NCBI RefSeq assembly: GCF_965638725.1
Contig: NC_134958.1
Location: 21,173,964 to 21,237,963 of the forward strand
Direction of reading: 5' to 3'
Source of the DNA: Aptenodytes patagonicus
Lineage: Eukaryota > Chordata > Aves > Sphenisciformes > Spheniscidae
DNA: 64,000 nucleotides
A program made the position numbers and the translations under genes. The notes under the pieces were generated by a model that worked only from the letters and a program-made list of their open reading frames with translations, did no database searches and was not told where the DNA came from. Shown here piece after piece: positions 32,892 to 41,300 of the stretch; the first letter of the stretch is position 1, and each line of letters opens with the position of its first letter.

Positions 32892-35480
32892 GTAAGTGCG
32901 CGCGACGCGGCGCCGGGGCGGGCGGGCGCGGCGGGGCGGCCGCGGGGCGCTGCGGGACGCCGCGGGGCCGGGCTCCGCGCCGCCGCCGTCGGGCGGGCTG
33001 GCGGCCGCCGCGCCGCCCCGGACCCGCGAGCGCGGTGACAGCGCCGGGAAGGGCTGCGGCGTGGCGGCGGGGGCGGGCGGCTGCGGGCTCGGCCCGTGGC
33101 ATCGCCGGTGCCGCTATTCCCGTTCGTGCCCAGCGCTCCCCGTCCGCCGCTGGCTCCGTTCCTTACCGCGTGCCTGTCCTTTCGTCTGTCCGCGCTGCCG
33201 ATCTCGTTTCTTTCCGCCGTTCCCGTTGCTGTCTCTCCTTCCCTCTGCTTTTTCTTCCTTTCCTTCCCTCTCTCTCTGCCCGTTACCGTCCTTCTTTCTT
33301 TCTTTCTTTCTCTCTTTCCGTGTTTCGGTCGGTCTTTCTTTTTTTTAAATTTCTCTTTCCGTTTTTATTTATTTCTTTCTCTTTCTGTTCTGCTGTTTTT
33401 GTTTGGTTTTATTTCTCCTTCCGTCTCTCAGATTTCTTGTCTCTTACTGTTTTCATTTGTCATGTTCCCGTTTTAACTGTCTCTTTCTGTTTTTTCGCTG
33501 GTTTTTTTTTCTCTTTCCGTCGTTCCGTTTTTCTTTCTTTTTCTTTCTTTCAGTTTTTCCTCGGCTTTTGTTTCAGTGTTTCTGCTTTTATTTCCTTTTC
33601 CGAAATTCTACTTTTATGCCTCTGTCTTTCTGCATTTATTTCCCTCGATCAAGTTTCTGTTTGTTTGGGTTTTTTTTTTATTTCTGGCTGTATTTATTGC
33701 TCTCCTTTCGTGTTTCCATCCTTTCTGTGTTTCTGCCTTTATTTCTCTTTCTTCCTATTTTGGGGAAAAAAAAAAAAAAGAAAACCAAAAGAAAAGATAA
33801 GAATAAGAAAAAAGTGTCTTTCCCAAATTCCTGGCGCTCTTGCACCTCGCCGCCCCTGACCGTGCCCCGCTCGCTCCCAGCAGGGCGGCCGGGGCTGGCC
33901 CTGTGCGCGGGCTGCGGGGGCCGCATCCAGGACCCCTTCCTGCTGCGGGTGTCGCCGGACCTGGAGTGGCACGTCGCCTGCCTCAAGTGCGCCGAGTGCG
34001 GGCAGCCCCTGGACGAGACCTGCACATGCTTCCTGCGCGACGGCAAGGCCTACTGCAAGCGGGACTACAGCAGGTGACCCCGAGTGCGCCGGCGCTCGTT
34101 AAGAAATAGCCGAACCAAAACCCGAAAAAGCCCCAAAGCCCCTTAAAACCCCCGAATTTCCCCCAAACGAAAACCTGACCCTCCAGCCGCTGCCCGCCCC
34201 CGCGGCGCCGCCCGGAGCCGCCCCGACGGCGCGGCCGCGGGCCCTGACGGCGCGTCGCCTCGCGTCGCGTCCCCGCAGGCTCTTCGGCATCAAGTGCGCC
34301 CAGTGCCGGGCGGCCTTCAGCAGCAGCGACCTGGTGATGCGCGCCCGCGACCACGTCTACCACCTCGAGTGCTTCCGCTGCGCCGCCTGCGGCCGCCAGC
34401 TCCTGCCCGGCGACCAGTTCTGCCTGCGGGAGCGCGACCTGCTCTGCCGCGCCGACCACGGGCCGCCCCCCGACGGCGCCGCCGCCCGCGGGCCGCGCAG
34501 CCCCGCGCCGCCGCCGCCCGCCGCCGCGCACCTCGCAGGTACCGGCTCCCCCCGAACGGCCGCGGCGGGGCCGCGGCTCGGGGCGGGCGGCGGGGGGGGG
34601 GCGGGGGGGGGGCTGCGGCGGGCGGGCGGCGGCGCTGACGGTGCGCGCCCTCCCCGCCCGCCGCAGAGCCGGTGCCCGGGCGGCCGCCCGCCCCGCGGCC
34701 GCCGGCGCACAAGGCGGCGGAGAAGACCACCCGCGTGCGGACGGTGCTGAACGAGAAGCAGCTGCACACGCTGCGGACCTGCTACGCCGCCAACCCGCGC
34801 CCCGACGCCCTGATGAAGGAGCAGCTGGTGGAGATGACGGGGCTCAGCCCCCGCGTCATCCGCGTCTGGTTCCAGAACAAGCGCTGCAAGGACAAGAAGA
34901 AGTCCATCCTCATGAAGCAGCTCCAGCAGCAGCAGCACAGCGACAAGACGGTGAGCGCTCGCCCGCCCCGCCGGGGAGGGAGGTGGCGGGGAGGGGGGGT
35001 CCCGGGCCGGCGGGCTCGGGCGGCAGCCGCGCTGAAGCCCCGTGTGTCCGCAGAGCCTGCAGGGCCTCACCGGGACGCCGCTGGTGGCCGGCAGCCCCAT
35101 CCGCCACGAGAGCGCCGTGCAGGGCAGCGCCGTGGAGGTCCAGACCTACCAGCCGCCCTGGAAGGCGCTCAGCGAGTTCGCCCTGCAGAGCGACCTGGAG
35201 CAGCCCGCCGCCTTCCAGCAGCTGGTGAGCCGCCCCGCGCCGGGCCGCCCCGTCGGGCCCCGGGGGGGGGCGGGCAGGCCCCGGCCCGCCGGGCCCGGGC
35301 GCTGCGGGAGGGGGACGGGGCGGGGGGGACCGCGCCGGGCCCTCACTGCCGCCGCTCCCCCAGGTCTCCTTCTCCGAGTCCGGCTCCTTGGGCACCTCCT
35401 CCGGCAGCGACGTGACCTCGCTGTCCTCCCAGCTCCCCGACACCCCCAACAGCATGGTGCCCAGCCCGGCCGAGACGTGA
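32834..35480 (+). CDS. ISL2: ISL2, LIM-homeodomain transcription factor islet-2 (complete, six exons)
   Basis: A nuclear LIM-homeodomain factor that specifies motor neuron and retinal ganglion cell subtypes and partners LDB and LHX3-class proteins. Exons: 32834-32891, 33884-34073, 34279-34538, 34667-34950, 35054-35224, 35364-35480; 1,080 nt, giving 359 residues plus stop, the same length as human ISL2. LIM1 (residues 27-80) has Cys27, Cys30, His49, Cys52, Cys55, Cys58, Cys77, Asp80. LIM2 (89-142) has Cys89, Cys92, His111, Cys114, Cys117, Cys120, Cys139, Asp142. A Pro/Ala-rich linker leads to the homeodomain (190-249) with WFQNKR (Trp237, Asn240), then a Gln-rich stretch and the LHX3-binding region. 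ISL2 rather than ISL1 is shown by [39 protein letters not shown] and [12 protein letters not shown]. The start MVDI...GAMG is the family N-terminus. Introns 2-5 are only 103-205 bp. Confidence 0.98.
33205..33762 (+). repeat. Polypyrimidine tract in ISL2 intron 1
   Basis: About 550 bp in which the plus strand is mostly T and C, made of loosely repeated units resembling TTTCTTTCTSTTTCYGTTTT with a pure (TTTC)n core near 33292-33310. The frame is open only because TC-rich DNA encodes Ser/Phe/Leu. It ends in a short purine-rich stretch, described separately. Confidence 0.85.
33763..33815 (+). repeat. Polypurine stretch closing the ISL2 intron 1 tract
   Basis: The sequence switches sharply from pyrimidines to GGGG, A13, and GAAAACC/AAAAGAAAAGA-type purines. 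Being complementary in composition to the tract just upstream, the transcript could form long imperfect hairpins. It lies ~70 bp before the exon 2 acceptor. Confidence 0.8.
33884..34073 (+). CDS. ISL2: ISL2 coding exon 2 (LIM1)
   Basis: It encodes the complete first LIM zinc-binding domain with all eight ligands (CAGC...HVAC...CAEC...CKRD). I chose the second AG of a tandem CAGCAG acceptor because it gives the same residue count as human ISL2; the first AG would add one residue. It ends in phase 2 within an Arg codon. Confidence 0.94.
34279..34538 (+). CDS. ISL2: ISL2 coding exon 3 (LIM2 and linker)
   Basis: It starts with LFGIKCAQC and carries the second LIM domain (residues 89-142), then a Pro/Ala-rich linker ([11 protein letters not shown]...AAAHLA) more Ala-rich than I recall in mammals. 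The donor is GTACCG at 34539. Confidence 0.94.
34578..34626 (+). repeat. G-run cluster in ISL2 intron 3
   Basis: The intron between LIM2 and the homeodomain contains GGGG, GGG, a run of 10 G and another of 10 G, separated by one to three bases. It fits the pattern of four or more G-tracts needed for a G-quadruplex on the nontemplate strand and in the pre-mRNA. The intron is only 128 bp. Confidence 0.75.
34667..34950 (+). CDS. ISL2: ISL2 coding exon 4 (homeodomain)
   Basis: Residues 170-264. The homeodomain begins [16 protein letters not shown], with recognition helix [20 protein letters not shown] and invariant Trp48 and Asn51 at residues 237 and 240. A short polyglutamine (QQQQ) follows. 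It ends in phase 0 at a GTGAGC donor. Confidence 0.98.
35054..35224 (+). CDS. ISL2: ISL2 coding exon 5 (LHX3-binding region)
   Basis: 57 codons, phase 0 at both ends: [20 protein letters not shown], then [20 protein letters not shown], ending [11 protein letters not shown]. One Ala is inserted relative to the human QPAFQQL. By analogy with ISL1/ISL2 structures this region contains the segment that binds LHX3/LHX4 LIM domains. Confidence 0.97.
35364..35480 (+). CDS. ISL2: ISL2 coding exon 6 and stop
   Basis: It encodes [19 protein letters not shown], then [19 protein letters not shown] and TGA at 35478-35480. The conserved islet C-terminus [10 protein letters not shown] confirms the end of the protein. 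Confidence 0.97.
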   Translation, partial: VSFSESGSLGTSSGSDVTSLSSQLPDTPNSMVPSPAET

Positions 35481-36215
35481 GGCGGCCCGGCCGCCCGCCG
35501 CCGCGGGACTTCCGCATGCCTGCGCTCCCTGCATGAGACACCCGGCCCCGGGCCGCTCCCAGAGCGCCGGACAAACGCCTTTGTTTTTTAATTATTCTTA
35601 TTTAAAAACAAACAAAAAATATGTTACTGACGGCCAAAAAAGCACCGGGATCCTCGCTGCCTTCACCAGACCGGAGAGAGAGCCCCCGCCCTGGTTATTT
35701 CGTTGTTTTGGGTTTTTTTCCCTGCGGATTTCGATGTTTCTTTTCCCCAAAGAAACGCGGATTTCCCCGCTGGAGCCCGGCACGGTGACAGGCTGCCTCA
35801 CCCGCCGCTTGCGCCGGGGACGGCTTTTCTTCCCTTTTTGGAAGGGAAAAGAAAAAAAAAAAAACCAAAACCAAAAGGGGGAGAGACTCCCCCGGCGTGC
35901 GCGCCTTCCCGCGGCCGCGGAGCCGGCCTGGCCCTCCCTCCGCGGAGCCGCGCCGTCCAGCCTCATCTCACGCCGATGCCTCTCCCGGGACGCGGCGCCC
36001 GGCCCCGCAGGATCGCTGGAAAAACGGGACACGGGAACGAGACTTTTTAACGGGAAAACCAGTGCTAATAACGTTAAGTTATCAATGGACGGAGGACGGA
36101 TTGTTTGAGCCTTTAACGAACAAAAGTAAGTTATTGTTATTTATTGTCAGAGTCAGCGGTTGAATAGTGGGATTAAATATTTTGAACTTAATAAAAAAGG
36201 AGAAAAAAAGAAAAG
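35481..36215 (+). other. ISL2 3' UTR (probable extent)
   Basis: It begins right after the stop codon. GC-rich at first, it becomes mixed, then AT-rich around 36.05-36.20 kb. The only canonical polyadenylation hexamer before the next CpG block is AATAAA at 36190. Open frames in this stretch overlap on both strands and lack domains. Confidence 0.6.
36190..36195 (+). terminator. AATAAA, probable ISL2 polyadenylation signal
   Basis: Canonical hexamer 710 bp after the ISL2 stop, within an AT-rich pocket between two CpG-rich blocks. The downstream A-rich stretch (to about 36240) could cause internal priming in cDNA data, so the exact cleavage site is uncertain. Confidence 0.6.
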
Positions 36216-36426
36216 GCAAGGATTGAAACGAAAAAAAAAAAGGGGGCGGGCGGGCGGCGGAGGGGCTCCCCGTGCGCGGAGCCGCGCTGCCGGCCGGGTC
36301 GGGGCGCGGAGCGGAGCGGGTCGGGTCGCGGTCCGGGTTGGGGTGCGGGTCGGGACGGGCGCAGCCCCGGCTTTGCCGGCACGGCCTCCCCGCACCGCGG
36401 TAATCGGCTTTCCCGACCGGGGCCGC

Positions 36427-36436
36427 TTATTTATAG
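36427..36436 (-). promoter_or_regulatory. TATA-box/MEF2-like site CTATAAATAA
   Basis: On the minus strand the sequence reads CTATAAATAA, matching both the TATA consensus TATAAATA and the MEF2 consensus YTAWWWWTAR. It is an isolated AT patch in a CpG island with a CCGCCTCC GC box just upstream in the same orientation. A transcript starting here would run antisense to the ISL2 3' end. Confidence 0.4.
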
Positions 36437-37279
36437 CCGGGGAGGCGGAGCGCAGGTTTCCCCTTCGGAGCAGCCCCCGGGCTCGGACGGGTCGTGCCCG
36501 CACCTGCCGCGGTGCGGGGCCGCCTCGCCTCCTCCCCGGGGGCGGCGGGGGCTCCCCCGGGGCGGCGGCGGCGAGGCGAGCCGTCCCCTCGCGCGTATTC
36601 ATCCCCCCGTCTAGACGCAGGCGGCGGCTCCTTATCTGCCTTTGGCATCACCTGGGAGCGCGGCGGGGGCCTCCCCGTTACTCGGGCGGGAATGCGCTCA
36701 GGGCCGGCTCCCGGCGGGAGCGCAGGCCCGGGCGGCCTTAAACCACGGCGAGCCACCCCCACGTCCCCATCCCCGGGCAATCGGGCCCGCACCCTCGGGG
36801 AGCTGGGGGGGGGGGAGCTGGGCCCTACCCGAAGCCCCCGGGCTGCAAGGGGATGGGCAGCGCGGCGCCGGGGTGGGGACGGCTCCACCACCCCCGAGGG
36901 GCTGAGGAGGCGGGTGTGCGGGGACCGGGCCCCCCCGGGCGAGCTGGCCCGCGCGGCCGACCCGCAGCCGCCGTCGGGGCGCACGGAGCAGCCCGGGCTG
37001 CCGGGGACGTGCCGGCGGGAGAGGCGAAGGGGCCGCCTCAGCCAGCGGCTCCTCCGCTGCCGCCGGGGCGGGCGGCACCCCCGGCCCGGGGACAGGTGGG
37101 AAGGGGGTCTCCCGCCCCCCCAGCCCCGCCCCGGGGCCCCCGCACTTACCTGCCTCCGGCCGGGTCGGGTTTCAGCTCCCCGCGCTCTCCCGGGCCTAGA
37201 CTGAAGCAAGCCGTTTCCGTCACCTGCGAGCGGGGCCGCCCGGACCGTAAAACCGCCTCCGCGGAGCCCCCGTTCCCCC

Positions 37280-37325
37280 CTCAGGCAGCGCGGCGGCCTC
37301 GCCTCAGGCAGCGCGGCGGCCTCGC
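37280..37325 (+). repeat. Perfect 23-bp direct duplication
   Basis: Two adjacent identical copies of a 23-bp GC-rich unit beginning CTCAGGCAGCG (37280-37302 and 37303-37325). With no divergence the duplication is recent or an assembly artefact. Confidence 0.9.
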
Positions 37326-37946
37326 CGGGAGGGTCGGGACTGCCGCCGCCGGCTCGGGTTCGGGCCGGGCCCGGCCGCTGGGGCCGGCGAGGGGGCCGCG
37401 AAGAGGAGACGATCCCGGTCCTCGCGGCCGCGAGCGGCCCGGAATGGGCGCGGCCCGGCCGGCGCCTTCCCCGAGGAAGCTCCGTCCCCGCTGCGCAGGG
37501 CCCGGGGCGTCCCGCGCCCCCTCACAGCCGCTCCCCGCGCGCGGGCCCTGCCCGGGGCAGCCGCCGCCGCCGGGGCCTTCGGCGAGAGGCGCGGGAAATG
37601 AATCTTGCTGAGACACGCCGCCGTTTTTACGTTTTAATTTTGTTTCGTGGCACCTTCACCGTTAAGAGAACATCACGAGGTTTAAACAGGCGTTATTAAA
37701 GTCTTACCGAAACGTTAAAAACGTGTGTGGCTTAAAAAAATCCGTATTACGCGACTCATCCCAAATCACCAAAAAATTACAAACGAGCTTTCCTCAGAGC
37801 CGAATTTGACAAATTCTGTAGACTTTTGGTTAACTGGAAAGGCATCTTAAGAGTCTTTTTTTCTCTCCGACTTGTGTTGCTTATGGTAATTCAAACACAG
37901 CAACATCTGTAATGCAGAAGTCACACTTACGGACAGAATAAGTTAT

Positions 37947-37952
37947 TTTATT
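37947..37952 (-). terminator. AATAAA on minus strand, probable SCAPER polyadenylation signal
   Basis: TTTATT on the plus strand, giving AATAAA in the SCAPER sense, about 320 nt after the SCAPER stop codon. It is the nearest canonical hexamer I see. SCAPER and ISL2 then end about 1.7 kb apart, tail to tail. Confidence 0.6.
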
Positions 37953-38272
37953 ACAAGATATATAGAACATATTTTCTCTATTTGCAATCTTATTTCAGCA
38001 GTTCTGCAGTGCGAGTACCACCACATCACAGGGTAGAAAACACCCAAATCATGACATAGGATATGTGAATGAAATAAACTCAAATTATCAAAATTACAAA
38101 ACAGAACTTGAAAGTATCTACAGTACTTATTATATAAATAGTGCAAATTATATATCTACAGCACAAGTATTTAGAGTATCAAAAACTTTTCGGAATAGCC
38201 TTTTCAAGAAGGTAGTCAGCAGGAACTGGTCAGCATGACGATGTTAGGGGATTTTAAAACCAAACGCAACGC

Positions 38273-38367
38273 TTATTTTTTCAAGAAGAACTGTCGAGCT
38301 TCTTCCCAGGACTGGCGGGGGAATCTGTTGGACAGCTCAAGATAATCTTGAGAACTGAAAATTTTTT
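38273..38367 (-). CDS. SCAPER: SCAPER last coding exon and stop
   Basis: 95 nt: KIFSSQDYLELSNRFPRQSW, then EEARQFFLKK and TAA (38275-38273). It appears to end a few residues earlier than the mammalian ...FFLKKEKK that I recall, a minor difference at a lysine run. Confidence 0.94.
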
Positions 38368-41300
38368 CTGTTGAAGACAGAACATAAAATCACCAAGTTA
38401 TTCTCTCTTAAGATAAGATGGCAATAAAACAAGAATAATGAACGCGCAGCCAATTCGAGATACTTCAAGTCATTTACTCCCCTCCCCCTACCAAAAGCTT
38501 CTCAAATCATGGGGTAACACTGCTGCGGAGCTACGGCCATTGAGGTTTGGCTTTAAAAACAGGGGCAGAGGGCTCTGATGAGCAAAGGCTTAGATTTCTA
38601 AGTTTTTGGGTCAGGCTCGCTGCTTTAACGCATCGGAACATTATACATCTTCACACATTTTATGTTCTCGGACCCACCGGGGACCAATTCAGCCGTGTTC
38701 AAGTTCGGACAGCCTCGATGGCGCTCGCTCTGCTCAGCAGCTTCTTTTTCCGCAAAGGGCTGCGGAGGCGTTTTGCTCCCCGATTCCCCCAAAGCTCACA
38801 GCAGGATTACAACCACAGCTTTTACTCCTACGAGTACTGCTGGTGACGTGAACGGGACTACACGTGGGTGCACAAGTTTGCGGGGTCCGACCCTTCGAGC
38901 AGTGTGTTGCAGCGCAGCACCCAACAATGAAGTTTTGCGCTTTGAAGTTTTATTCTGAGCAGCGTTATTGTTCCCGTTTGTTTCTTGGGGACACCGTCCT
39001 TCACATTCAAGTGACATAATGGATAAAAATAATCCTGCTTACACTTATATTATCAAGTCAGCTTTTTTGCAACTGGGGAATGTTTCGGAATCACACTCAC
39101 ATGTCACCACATAGTCATCTTTGTTTAAAAGTTCATTCAGTTTGAATAGTGAAAATAAAAGCAGTTTTCCACTTGGATTTTAGATGTTTCTCAAGCAGAT
39201 TCTCATGCAAACACAATCCTGGAAAGTCTGTGCTGCAGACACTGCACGAGGCTGCTTCAGACTAAGAGGTATAATGTTGACAGTAAAAATCTCCAGAAAT
39301 TTGTTAATTTTATATTTTATAATTTATTTTTAAGCTTATGTTTTAGACCTAGAACCGCTTGTCTTCTGCCAAATGTTCAGCAAAATGGTGGTGGATTTCT
39401 GCTTGCTATTAGGGAGAAATGACTGTCCGAGCGACATACTTTATGCAAAATAGGGGTGACTCAAGACCAGATTCCCATCAACATGCTTGAATTTCAGATG
39501 TGTTTAACAATTAATAGCTGTCTTAGCTGAGAATCTTTCAAATGTTTAGCCTAAAGAGGTTAATTGCATTTTACACAATATTTACAACAACTGGGGGGGG
39601 GGGGGGGGGGATCAGAACTCTTCTGCAAACTGACAAACTTTACTGTCCTGTAATTATCCTGTATTTTACTAATTTTTGGCTCCCCAGGGGTATTGGCATG
39701 GCTGTGCGGCTTCTGCAACCTAAAACTTTTGAAGGTAGCCTTTGTGACAGCTAATTAAATATGTGCACATACAGTATCACATTTTAAGATGTGATACCGC
39801 ACAGCATTTAATAAAGATTAACAGTCCAAATTCCTGATACAATGAGCAGCAGACTGGCAGACATGTATGTTTAAGTTGGAACGTTAAGCTAGAGAGCCCC
39901 TCCCCAAACTGTAAAATCATTTCGCAATTTACTGTATTTCTTTAATCGTGATGCAGATGCAAAAAGTTAAAATCACAGCAAAATATAGTATCTACACATT
40001 TTGTTACCCAATTGCTACCCTGTCACATTTCATTGGAGACATACCCCTCTGCTGAGACAACTGATTATCCATTTGGCCTGAACTCTGTGCAAAATCCTAC
40101 GAGGGGGGAAAAAAAAAAACAAAACGGCATGAGGTTTTCAGATCTTCCATCTGAGGAAGTAAACCAACATTTTTAAGTCTTCACGGTCACTCAAAAATAC
40201 TAATACTTTATGAAATCTGTAAATTAACAAATTCTGGCTTGTTTGCTACATACCGTAACAGAATACTGCCAGCACTTAAATTCTATAATATATAGTGGAT
40301 TTTTATACCTTTATTTATACCTGTTTTGAAAAAAATATATACTTTTAATACACAACAGAAAAAGCAAAGTTTTAATATCTTCTTAGGAAATAGTTATTAT
40401 CATGACTTTTAATTTAAGAGAACATTTACTATAGCTGTGTTTCTTTAAAACAAACGATGTTTTAGATTTACGCTCCTGACTCCAAATACACTCTTACAAA
40501 ATTCTTGAATCATCCCCAATTTCATCGGCTGTGCTTCCCAGTGACCCGGGAGCCCGAGGTCCTGATCTCCTGAGAGTAAGAGAAGGTCTTCCACAGGGGC
40601 GATTAACTCTGGCCAACGCTGCAGCCAGCTGTGTAACCAGCTGAGGTGCAGTTAATCTAAGTGCCCAACGCGATGTGCGATCCCTGCTGCTATCGGACGG
40701 GATGCTGCATCCTCCGGAGCCAGCAAGGACACCGACTTCGCTCGGAACAACGTAGGATTATGCAAGTCAGCTGCCCCAGTACGGAGGGGGCTTTTAGGAT
40801 CCTATCTTTTGTCCCAGTGAGTATTCACTGAGCAGAGACAGTATTATTTGACGCAGGAGATACAATTTAGCAAATCATGGATACCCCTAAATGTTTTTTA
40901 ATTATTTCAGCACATCTAGAAACAGAAGTAACAAAAATAAAAAGGATGATGCAAACTTCAGATGATGGAAATAAATCTGTTGGTAGGGAGGTACAACGTG
41001 GGTCGTTGTAAAATCCAGCAATCATTTTCCTTTGATTTACACTGCACACATTTAACACACTGTATTTAAGTGTTATATTTGTACACACCACCAAACTTTT
41101 ACGTAAACGGGACTTCTTTTTGCATTCCCTGGCACAGGAAGAATCTCATTTTCTAGTCACGCAGAAACGTTTCACGGTCTTTCCCAAACCTTCCACGGAA
41201 GCAAATGAGAGATTTGCTTGACAAACAGCAGCGAGTTGAAATAAAAGTACAGAGGCAAGTCTCTTCTGCGTGTGCGGGTGTCCGAGCATTCCTTGGTTCC

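Larger units (their letters stand above)
36236..37605. promoter_or_regulatory. CpG island downstream of ISL2, no gene recognised
   Basis: About 1.37 kb of very CpG-rich DNA between the ISL2 polyadenylation signal and the SCAPER 3' end. Open frames on both strands up to 260 codons are Pro/Arg/Gly/Ala-only and mutually overlapping, so I do not call them genes. It contains a G-rich (GGGTC)-like stretch at 36300-36360, a TATA/MEF2-like site on the minus strand, and a 23-bp direct duplication. It may be part of the broad CpG domain typical of developmental regulators or an unannotated promoter. Confidence 0.75.

Noticed and set aside
31810-33102. 430-codon minus-strand open frame across the ISL2 promoter
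   Set aside because: GC-driven open frame with low-complexity composition; it runs through the ISL2 promoter and first exon in antisense and has no recognisable protein motif.
33403-34077. 224-codon plus-strand frame joining a Phe/Ser/Leu-rich stretch to the LIM1 exon
   Set aside because: The N-terminal part is translated polypyrimidine intron. True coding starts at the acceptor at 33884; the upstream part is not homologous to any islet protein.
36427-37209. 260-codon minus-strand and 236-codon plus-strand frames in the downstream CpG island
   Set aside because: Mutually overlapping, low-complexity, no domains; best explained by base composition.
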